DNA of 64,000 nt, taken from positions 7,380,501 to 7,444,500 of the forward strand of contig NC_088309.1 of assembly GCF_910592395.1 (NCBI RefSeq), given 5' to 3'. The notes beneath the pieces were generated by a model that did not search any database, was not told the DNA's origin, and worked only from the letters and a program-made list of their open reading frames with translations. Position 1 is the first letter of the stretch; each line of letters begins with the position of its first letter. The stretch is from Lineus longissimus (Eukaryota; Nemertea; Pilidiophora; Heteronemertea; Lineidae). Made by a program: the position numbers and the translations under genes. Shown in pieces: positions 27,701-39,700 of this stretch.

Positions 27701-30700
27701 TGGTTTAGATTTGTGTCCTTAAACTCCGAGGCGAGGCAATCCTAAGATGTATCAGGCCCCTGAAGCTGATCTTTCACGATGCGTTGAGTGGGTGGACATT
27801 GTAGATTCCTGGCACCACGTGGACCACTTGGATCAAGATGCTGACATTAACATGGTCTATGATAATAGCCTGCAGAGAACAGAATTTGCTGTTGCTCAGC
27901 GTCGTGTAAGTTCAAATGGTCAAGAGGACATACAACCTGTCGATTCAGTGGAATACTCTGCTGAGATTATCAGCCGTATCATTAATCATGGGTAGGTAAT
28001 TTTAGATTTTCCTTAAGCAAGTATAAGGATAATTTCTGAGGAAGACTTGTTTCAGAGATATTGGTTGCCAGCTCTCCATCTCTCTATATATTTATCTTAG
28101 TAATAGTAAGTCGAAAGCTTGTTATGTCCTCCAAGTGAACTTACCTGCACCCTGTTCATCATCATGAGTATTAGGTATGAATTTGTGGTTGGATGATATT
28201 CCCTCTGAGCCCTGATGTTAATACCTACCAAAAAAATCCTTTGGGCTTTTGCCAGTGGAATAATTTGAAAATTGTGCCGGCTCTTTCCAGCTGTCACATT
28301 GTGACATTTGGCCCACACTAGTCTAACTCTATAGCCAATGTCAGATAGGGTCTTATCAAATTATGTTTTGCCTTTAAAGGCGTCGACACCATCAATTTGA
28401 TAATTGCTTGTGTTGTCACGTCAGTTTTGTGCACATACCCACTGTGCAGTTCAGCAACAAAAGATCAACAGATGTGTTACATATCTGAAATCTCTGGATC
28501 TCTGGATCAAAGTGGCTGTTAGGGGCAAAAATATCTGTCCCTAGATTCAATTTAGGCAGTCGAATTAAATGTGGTGCCTCAATTGCACACATGCGGTCAG
28601 CGCTTGTTAAATTGGGGAATTTTTGGTACATGTAGCCCATTTCAATATTTTTAGTGTCATTTGCAAACATAGGCCCAGGGATAAAGTATGCAGAGTGCTT
28701 CTGCTGTGGAATATGTGAGAACTTTGAGCAGGTGAGTTGGTTAAGTGGTTCTTGGCTATTTGAATTTCACCACAAACATGTTCTTGCAAAATTGGTTGTC
28801 TGAGCCCGCTCAGGGGCGGATCCAGGAGACTGAAAAAAAGGTTTGCTGCATTCTTTATTAAAATTACTGGTGTTCGAAACAAACTAGTTGAATCGTGTGA
28901 GATTTGAGTAAATGTTTGAGGGAGCTTCCCAATTTGTGGTATCTGACTGAAGGAAATGGTGTGATTATTCAATTATTGTGATCACTTCTAAACTATATTT
29001 TGAGTTGTAGGTCCTGTTGTCATTAGTGTCAAGCTTTTATTGAAATTCTACCCGCATCTGGCGTTGTCATCATAGATACTACTGTGGTATATTCAATAAT
29101 GATATGATTTAAATAGAATTACCAGTATGTGTGCTTGATGCACTATCAGACAGCGGGTCATGTTGTTGCTGGTACAGGTGGTTTATGGGAAATCAACCCG
29201 TCATGCTGTGCTTAACTGAGTTGCACTTGCCCATGCTGGTACTAGATTTTATGTCAGTTCATCAAATGTACAGGGTGTGATTATCTGTATAACAAGAAAA
29301 ATGCCAAAATAAAGGTACTCAAATATTTCTGGGTTGAATATTTCCAGTGTCTCCTTGGATGTCATGAACATTATACCGCCACAGCATTCATGTCAAATGT
29401 CATACTCTTTACATCATTCTTTCCTTTGACCAGGGTCCCAACTATCTCATCTTGTAAAGAACAAGAATAAGCCAACCTCCACACTGTGCCAATATGCTTT
29501 GAAATGTCAGATTTCTGCCCTCACTAATGTTAGGCTTTCCCTTGAAGAATGGTAAGGAACCTCCCTTAGCAAACACCTCTCTTAGCAGGACACTCTCCCT
29601 AGGGTTCTATTCAGCCTGACTTCTTTAATCATGTCCTCTCCTTTCAGGCCAGCATCTGATTTAAATTGCATGCAACAATAATCGCTTGTTTGTGGCGGTC
29701 ATCGCAGGTCACCATGACAACTACAAGTCAGTATCAGAACTCGCGATTATTGCTTTTAACCTCCGACAAGGGATCCTTAGCAGTGATTTGATTTAAATGG
29801 CAGGTAGCAGCAATAAATCGTTAGTTTGCGAGGCGCTTGTCATGATGTGGAGGGGTTTAGTAATTGTCAAATGTTCCTCATATTGCCCTTCCCTACATAT
29901 TATGATTTGTTAAGGACTTAATTTGTTTCCAAGCAGCTTTACAAACACATTTAATCCTGATCATGCACAAAATGGTCTACTTCACGTGCCCTCAATAGGG
30001 CCTAACCCCCTTTTGTGCTGCATATACATTTTTAAAGCTATCTAAAGTTCAAACGAATAGCTGGTCAGAAAGTAGACCAACTTTGGTCAGAAGCTAGGCC
30101 AACTTTTTTCATGTTTATGTCGCTAAGACCTAAACCCATATTAAGACGCTGTTTACCCAAGCATTCAGTGTCATTGCTTAAACCATATTATTATATTTTT
30201 TTAGAAATACAGCCTTGCAAAGCAAAGTCTCTTATTATCCAACACAAAAAGCTATATGAGAATTGAACAAGTAACATTGAGGGGGTATAATGTGTTGATT
30301 TTTCCCAACCAGAGTTTCAGAAAAGAGTAATACAAGGACATACTAATGGAGAAAGTGTCTCCATTTTCCCAATAATTTAAGGAGGGAATTATTGTCAGTG
30401 CGAACCACTGATTCAACATCACTGGAGGAAAGGTCAGGTGGAGAAGAAAGTGAATTTGCATCAGCTGGGCAGTCTGGCAAAATGAGTTCATTAGTTCCAA
30501 CCATATTTGTCTCATCGTACTCAGGGTGAGTTACTGTGTGTCAATGATCTTCTGTATAGGTCTGTTATACAGAAGTTCTAAGTTTCTAAGCTTCCTCTGG
30601 AAGCTTCAGGCAGAGGTAAATGAAACAACAATCACACACAGGTCTGTATTTAAGATGGAACTCCCGCCCCAGCACAGTCATTTCCTGGAATAAGAAGGAC

Positions 30701-33700
30701 CCCTCAAGTTTCTGCTCTACTTACTCAACTAATGGACTAAAGTGACTCTTTCTGTCTTGTAGGGCCACTGGAAGCTTTAGCCGTAATCAGAGTCGAGGAA
30801 AGTTAGAAATACAAAGCCAGGATGGACACTCAGTTACAGACAAGGATTCAGACAGCCCAGAAACAAGGTTAGTATTTTTTTTGTGTGATAGTTGCGATTT
30901 CACAGTGTCCGAGGGGAGTGAAGTGATCATTTTCTGCAGCTTCAGGACACTGGTTTTTGTCCCATCTTGCTCGTTTCAAATAATTTGACCTCTGAAGTCA
31001 AGACTACCCCTCTATCAAAGACAGAAATTATCAGTCCCAAGGGTGTCCTCAATAGAGGGGCTCGATCCTCTGTATATAGTATTTCTGCTACTTTCTATAT
31101 GAACTTAAGTAACACCACATCTCAATGTAGTAAAATATATCAAAATGAATATCTGAATGAACTACAGTGCAGACAGTTAAACTGAATGGGAACACCCACC
31201 CAAATCACCGAAGGGTTAATGGGGTTAAAACTCATTGTTAGTCGTCATACTTTGCCATTGCTATTCTTATGTTTGACATAGAATAGGCAAATAGCGACAT
31301 CATGCGAGCTTTAATAAAATGCCATAATAATAGCTGCCAATCATGTGTGGCATGATGCCAGTAGTACGATGATAATTCAGCCAATGGGAGCGATGTATAC
31401 CTCTGGAAGCATGGCCAGTCATGAAATATTGATTTTCGAATGGAAAGAGATGTTGCTGGAAGAGATGTATTAAGAGGAGGTGGTGAATGAGGTGTATTAT
31501 TTGGTTCTGTTCAACTCAGGGAAACGTTTCAGGGAATTACCTATGCCTTTTATCTATGGACTTTTGCTTTCCATTATCACATCCTATCAGACCTGAGATG
31601 GGGTCAGTTAGTGGTTAACTCTCCTGTGATATCACATCCAAAGGTTCTTCTCCATCTCATCGGACATCTTCATCAACTTCCTCAGGGTGCTCACGATTTT
31701 GACCTCGCGGACTCATCCATTCTTTACGTGCATTCCTGCCTTTTTCTATTTAAATGACGGATCAAGGCTTGTTGTTTGACTATCAGAGTATCTTGCCAAT
31801 CGAGGATAAGACTTGGCTAAGAATGTGTGAGACAATAAAGAGTCATGTTCCCAAACATGGCATAGAGCACATCATCAAAACACAGCTTTTCTCATTGAGA
31901 CAAAGATTGAAAAAGGCTGCAGTCACGAAGGAAAGGTAAGAAATAGTTCATCTTTTGATGAATTTCTTACTTGTATTATCATTTAACTGTGTGTTACAAT
32001 GTTTTCATTGCCGCTCTTTCGAACTCCATTCTTTAAACCATAGGCTGTAGGTGTCTCTGATTAAGATAGTATTGTCGTGCCTGGGGGGTCAACTTGGGAG
32101 AGGGTAAAGTTAATAGCAACAAAGACAATAAACTTGTTACATGGGGTATCATTGGTCAAAATCTTTAGGAGGCACTTTATATGATATATGATGCCATGAT
32201 TTTTGCTCCTATTCACATTGCACCCATTAAGTTTTATGTAATTCTTGGATTATTAGAATCTCCAAAGTTTGAGCGTAGGTTCCAAATTTGTGATCCAATT
32301 TGTTTTGATTTTGAATGAATGATTTTGTTATCTTTGTCGGTAATGTTTAAAGTCTGGAGTCCACATTAATCATTGATCATGATAAGCCAACTTTTCATCT
32401 ATCCCGCACCAGTCTCTCCAGAGTCTTTCAGGGGCTGGGAATACATTGAGCTACTTAATCTGTACAGGGTTGTACCCATCCATTAGATATACCCCTGTGT
32501 TGAGAGACAACTCCAGGATTAAGTGTCTTGCGCAAAGAAACTGAATCAGTTTATGTTTCTACCAGGAGTTGAACCCATGGCCTTAGGCCTACTCCACTCC
32601 CTTTGGTTCTGAAGAGTGAACGTGTAGCTGTGAGGTAATTTGTTCATCCACGGTGACCTTTTTCTGACGCACACCAAGTCCATCTGCTGTCATCATGGAA
32701 TAAGTTCTCATCAGCAGATAGTTGACTGAAAACAAAATGATGATCTTTCCATTTATCATGACTACTCATGGCATTATTCTATTATATTCAACATCTCACC
32801 GGGTCTGACCTTTCCGTGAAATTGTAGAAATCTTTTGCCTATGATCTTCTAAAGTCTTCTCAGTCGATCCGCTTCCTCTGCCTACAGATTTGTTTGAAGT
32901 CGCTTCCCACTCACCTCAGTGCGTAGTGAATGCATGCTTGGTGACAGTCATTATCCAATAACTTCATATAAAGAAAAATGGAAGATAGTTTTGCTGGTGA
33001 CATAATAGATGAAAGTATATATCGTGAAGGTCATGGTATTCTTGTATATATCAATTATTTAGGACACACTAGGGTTCGCCACTGTGTGCCTCCTGCGTCC
33101 TACTTAACGTTATGGTTCTGAAGCACACGGACAGAAACCTTTTGTTTCTGTAAAAACCCAGGAGCGCACACAATGCACTTTACATTTGGCCATTTCAGGC
33201 CAGTTGAAAATCATGAGTGGCACTGCCCGTATCCTCAAAACCCACAACCTTCCAGTGACAAGTCGGACGCTCCTTCCCTGTGCCACTAAACTTCTCCATC
33301 CCAGCACCCATTCCACCCAATTCCAGCACCCATCTGATATCTACAAGTGCATCTCTATCATAACAACATAAGTATATTTGTTTTCAAATGAGAACAATCA
33401 TGTGTTACAGCCCAGGGCATTGATTTGTTTGAATAGATTATCAGGAATGAGAATCACCCCATCCTGACCAGGCATAACCAGGATGGGGTGACTATTGTCC
33501 TCAACATGTGTCACCACACATTCAGATCAGATCCAGTTGGGTGTGTCTCGCTCTAGAGATGTCACAGCACGAGTCCATTGGAACCGTGATGTGGGGGGGG
33601 GGGTCTGATATGGTGCTGACAAAATGTGCCGGTTTATATCCCCCCCCTGAAATCATGCCTCAAGTGTCAAAATAAACGAAAAGGTTGACATTGCCATTTC

Positions 33701-36700
33701 TAGAATCTCGCCACTTCTGAGATGGTGTTGAGCTTCTTCGCCGAAACTCTCAATAAGAATGATGATAGTGGTGAGTAGGACTAGAAGTACCATTTACCAT
33801 CACTTCTATATCTTGATCGCTTCCAACTCCCCGTGGCGTCATCCATTGCTGGTTCTAATTCATTCGCAGTATTTGAATCATCTTGTACATGTTGACTTTC
33901 GGCAAATAATCATATTGACTTTAGCGCTTTCGGTGAATCTTGCAGCTACATCAGTTCTTGGATATGCAATATGATTCTAATTCTAAGAGTCTTCACCCTG
34001 GTTGGATTTCAAGGAAATATTTGCCTGAAGATATGAAAGGGTTCCGCAGAATCAATGCAAATGGAGTGGTTGACAAAGGGCCTATGTGAGATTAGCCCCA
34101 GCAGTGAGAATATACTTCCATCACTCGTTTGCGAAGTGCTGGTCATAGATGACACATTAGGATAGAAGTCTTATGGTAATAAACAAATAGTAAGGAGGCC
34201 CTAAATTTTCTCCCTGCAAAATGGAAAGTCATGCATTTCTGAGGTGACCTGAATGTTCCACATCAGTAACCTCATGGCTCTGTCTTTCGCCTCATCATCA
34301 GTGGACTCAATTAGGATTCTGTCGAGGGGCTTTCTGAGAGGTCATTAATTCGACCAAAAGGCTATACTTCCCACAACCACTGATCCCATGATGGCTAAAT
34401 TAATGGTTAGATTAGTGTGTCACCCATACTGATTGGTGTCACGTTAGTGTGACAATCTTGTTTCGTGGGATATGAGTCCCCTTTTCCAGAAAGGTTGGCA
34501 CTCTACACTGGAGGCTGAGTCAATTCTCGGGTTTTATTGTTTTGATCTTGAAACAGGGATACCATGCATACCCATTTTAAAACGAAGCTGAAAATATCAA
34601 GTGATCAAAATGGATATTTTAAAAAACACCTTTGTACTGTGTGCTGAAATTGACAGTGTTGTCAAACAAGTTATCTTCAAAACATTTTCACCTTTACTTT
34701 ATATTTTTAGTGACGTAGTCCTCCCCCACATGTATTGTCTGCTCCAGTAGCTCTGGCGTCTGCTGCAGCTAACTGAGTTCAATCAAAGCATCAAGCGCAT
34801 CCCAGAGGAGTTATTTGGTACTGCCATTTTCCAGGAACGGCTGATTAGCACAGCCCACCGCTAGAAATACCATGGGAATCTGCAAAGATTGAACTGGGCG
34901 AAACTGGTTTGAGTTCCATTTTGGTTGGTTTTTTGTTTGGCATGGGGTGTTTTGCCGGGATGTTTGATTAATAGTTGTGATCTTTTGCATTTTGAGTTTG
35001 AATGATTCCGTGAACTGAATGCAACAAGGCCTGTCGATCAATTCTTTTAAACATTTGTTCTAGCTCCTAAATTTATTGGCATATTGCTAAACCTCGCTGA
35101 TTTATTAGTGCTATGAGTATGAATGGCAATTCCACGAAAATCGCAATTGTCGATTTCAAGAGAGGCGCACTCGTTGCGCCTTCTGTTGTTGACATTGTGC
35201 GTAGTTATCAAACTCGAGGTATTTCATTCTGATTGGTTATTTCAATTTCATACTTGGAAGCTATTTCCTGAGCCAGATGCCTTCTAAGTGATATAAAAAA
35301 TTGATGTATACATTTTGAAATCCAATGTGATGGATGTAGTAAAACCGAAAACGTGGCTAAGATTTGAAATGTTTTAAATGACAAACAACTTACAAACCTG
35401 GTGAACCCAAACCTGTTGTGAACAGCCAGGAATTTTAGTTCTTCCCTGCTGTCAAACTGGGCCCTACTGTGTGGTAGCCAGTAATGACAACGACTAGGCT
35501 GAGGCTTCTTGACAAAAAATATTGTTGGCTGGTTCCTTTCATGTTTGCAATAGCAACCATTGAGCATACTGACCTTGTGATTTATCGATTTAAATGACAC
35601 TTGAAAAGTATAATGACCCGTTCCTGTTATATGGGCCTGGTCGATACATAGCCCTTGAGGGCTCATTTTCTGGCCGCAACCTGATATTTTAATGGGTTGC
35701 ATATTATTTTCAGGTAGGGATCAGTGGAGAGGTGTCGAAATTCGATTTTAGTTGTTTCCTCATTTCAGAACTGGTCAGGCTATGCTTTTAATGTGAAATA
35801 TTTCCATAATTATGAGATATTTAACTTGGAAGGCATACTGGTACCTTTATCTCCCTCACAAATTATAACATGCCAGTTGATGATCAATTCTGCTAAACGA
35901 GGATAGCAGGATACTTTCAGTGTTTCTTCTTACAGGATGTTCTACTGATATCTGAATTCTTATCATCTTTTGCTGTCTGAAATAAAACCAATAAAAACGC
36001 TTTAAATTTGTTCATTGCACTTTTCTAATCCGTCTCTCTGACTTAAATCTTTTCAGAACTGCCAAAACTGCACCTTCAACCCCAGAGGCTGAGGTTAAAT
36101 CCATTCTTAAAAATGAAAGCAAGACGTCACTAATGAGTCAATTAGAGATGTCGGTCTCATCAAACAAGACAAACAAAACGTGAGTAGCTGTACCTTCACT
36201 GAGTTCAATGCTTATTGTCATCCTCATTCAAGCAATGAGTATAAGCTGCCTTGGGAGATCTTATTCAAGGCAAATGCCATTGTTGGATCTCCTGTCCTAT
36301 CTGTAACATCAGAGTGTGAACAACACTGATTGTTTATCAATCAATTGTATTGCAACTTCAAATTGGATGGTGGAAAGTGACACGGAGAGCCAAACCATTG
36401 TTTTAAAGGAGGAGAACTTTATTTCAATCTGTTGTTTCTTTTTCAGTCCTAGTCCCGAGATGCCCAGACAGCGGCACCAATCAGTAAGTTTGCTTGTAAT
36501 TTCTCAAGGTGAAACACTAATCGTCTTGATGTTTTCTATTCAAGGAAATTTTAAACTAGAAGGTTACGAAAATTATCTTGCTTGTATATCATTTGTTACT
36601 GTCACAATACTGATATGTTTTCCTCCAAGATTGAGAACTAGATGAAAAGTAGGTTTGAAATAGCTCTCATCTAGTACTTGGAAGTTTCATTATATTTCTT

Positions 36701-39700
36701 TGACTTTGAGTTAGATTTGTTCTTGATATAAAAAGAACTAATAAAGTAATCGTTTTTTGGTAAAACTGTACTGGTATTGATTCTACAGATCCGTGTTCAA
36801 AATTCGATTGCTCTTTTCTAGGATTCACCAGTGTTAATACCAAGCAAAATCCGCAATAATGACAAATTTCACAAGGTGTTCAAAAGCGTGGCTGAGGAGG
36901 AGGAGCTCATTAAACGTGAGTCATGACTGAGTTGAATATATATAGTCATTTTATTAATGGATGGCTGCAGGATCTTGGATCTGTTTGATGACTTCTGCAA
37001 TCCAACTCCAGGACAGTACTGTCTGTCTCCATATTTGTAATCAGCAGACCTATGGATGGCTGCAGGATCTTGGATCTGTTTGATGACTTCTGCAATCCAA
37101 CTCCAGAACAGTACTGTCTGTCTCCATATTTGTAATCAGCAGACCTGTGGATGGCTGCAGGATCTTGGATCTGTTTGATGACTTCTGCAATCCAACTCCA
37201 GGACAGTACTGTCTGTCTCCATATTTGTAATCAGCAGACCTATGGATGGCTGCAGGATCTTGGATCTGTTTGATGACTTCTGCAATCCAACTCCAGGACA
37301 GTACTGTCTGTCTCCGTATTTGTAATCAGCAGACCTATGGATGGCTGCAGGATCTTGGATCTGTTTGATGACTTCTGCAATCCAACTCCAGAACAGTACT
37401 GTCTGTCTCCATATTTGTAATCAGCAGACCTGTGGATGGCTGCAGGATCTTGGATCTGTTTGATGACTTCTGCAATCCAACTCCAGAACAGTACTGTCTG
37501 TCTCCATATTTGTAATCAGCAGACCTATGGATGGCTGCAGGATCTTGGATCTGTTTGATGACTTCTGCAATCCAACTCCAGGACAGTACTGTCTGTCTCC
37601 ATATTTGTAATCAGCAGACCTATGGATGGCTGCAGGATCTTGGATCTGTTTGATGACTTCTGCAATCCAACTCCAGGACAGTACTGTCTGTCTCCATATT
37701 TGTAATCAGCAGACCTATGGATGGCTGCAGGATCTTGGATCTGTTTGATGACTTCTGCAATCCAACTCCAGGACAGTACTGTCTGTCTCCATATTTGTAA
37801 TCAGCAGACCTATGGATGGCTGCAGGATCTTGGATCTGTTTGATGACTTCTGCAATCCAACTCCAGGACAGTACTGTCTGTCTCCATATTTGTAATCAGC
37901 AGACCTATGGATGGCTGCAGGATCTTGGATCTGTTTGATGACTTCTGCAATCCAACTCCAGGACAGTACTGTCTGTCTCCATATTTGTAATCAGCAGACC
38001 TCTTCAGCTTTTAGCATGCAGCTGCACAGCATCCAAAAAGGCTCATACCTTGGATGAGGAATGCTTCCTTCAGAATAACTCCTCCAAGTGTAGATTGAAC
38101 GCTGAAGAAGTATTAATCGTTTATGCTAACAGAATTCCATTTCTCTTTCAGAGTTCTCATGCGCATTTGTGTCGGACATTCTACTTCAGGGTACTCTCTA
38201 CATCACGGAGAATCTCTTTTGTTTCCATTCCAAGATCGTCGGCAAGAGAAAGCTGGTAAGAAATCAACCGAGGTGGCACAGCCAAAATTACAGAGTCTGT
38301 GCATAGTTTTGTGTCTGTTGGAGATCTATAAGCAGAGTTGAAAGTAACCTTAAGGATTATGAATGAGCTTTTGCAAAAGGTTTCAAGCTAGTCAATAAAA
38401 GCAAGATGCTAGTGAATAGAACCTAGGGATGTCGACCAGAAATGCCTGGATATATTTACAGCAATTGTAAAATGGGAAATATCTTTCCTTTTCAGATTGA
38501 GATTCCAGTCGAGAAAGTGGTTGCTATAACAAGAGAAAAAACTGCTTTTATCATTCCAAATGCCATAGGTGTTGTGACGGATACCGACAAGGTGAGAATT
38601 GAACCAAGTCATAGGTTGCTTTTATTTAAAGACTCTGAGACTTGAGGTGTCACCATTATCATCTCTTGAGTGTCTTGAGCCTCATTTTCACTTTGATCTC
38701 TAATTTGTAAATACTTCTTATTCCTATGGAAAATTCAATCAATCTGGGGTAAGCTCGAGAACTCGATGACTTCAAGTGACCACATCAAGGGGTTATGTAC
38801 ATGACATGATATGCACGTCACTAACACCAAAACATAACATATTGAAGTTTTCTATTTGTCATTGTTTCAGTATGTGTTTGGCTCACTGATATCCCGTGAC
38901 AACACCTATCGGTTGATGTACAGCACGTGGATAAAGAATGCTGGTGGTGCTGTGAGTATTCTTTTGTTTTCCAAATCGACCAACAGGAATTATCTAAAAT
39001 GATTAATATCCTCCAAAAGAAAGCTAGGGAGGCCTGAGACAAGTAGTTCTGTGTATGATCGCTTTGGAGTATGGGAGTGTTACCAGGACGTGTCCTTATG
39101 TTGAGTCCAAATGGCAATATACTACGCAGGTGGTGGTTAATCTGTCTGAATGATGAACTGTCGTGAACTCAAGTTGCTATACTTTTACCAAATTATTTCC
39201 TTCGATTGGGTGGAGTCTTCAATTTGTGCTTCATCTTTGTTTAGGGCTTACCTATCAAGGAGGACATTATTGACTTGGATATTGGTGCTCCAGAGGTAAA
39301 CCGTTATCTGTGTTTCTATGTGTTGTTGTCATTAGCTTTGGCCTGATTTGAATATGTCGATCCATTCACATTGCCGACTTATCGGGGGTGTGCATCATCC
39401 TTAAGTCTTCCTTTCAAGACTGGAACCAATGCTCATCACCGGTATATCGGCTGTGTTGTTTCTTTGGCCTAATTTGAATATTCCAATTGAAGCGATAAAA
39501 GTTCACAAAGTTTTCTCTCATAACTTTGACTTTTAGGGAATATTCAGGTTGTCCCAGTTTCTTTTAGATTTAGAATCAAAATTTGTGTTTGTTCACTGCT
39601 TAGATATCTCTTGCTGTTAGTTTCAGTCTTATGTTTATCTCAATTTCTTCAGTGCTGCATGATCTTTTGTAACTTAGACGATGTAAAAGATAAAATGTAG

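Noticed and set aside
35208-35702. 164-codon minus-strand ORF in a GRAMD2-like intron
   Set aside because: It is the longest unexplained ORF, but a length like this is expected by chance in 64 kb on six frames. It has no recognised motif, low-complexity bias is absent and no gene context supports it.
36957-38001. CRISPR-like regular spacing
   Set aside because: Whole 95-bp units repeat with no unique spacers, in a eukaryotic intron; it is an ordinary tandem array.
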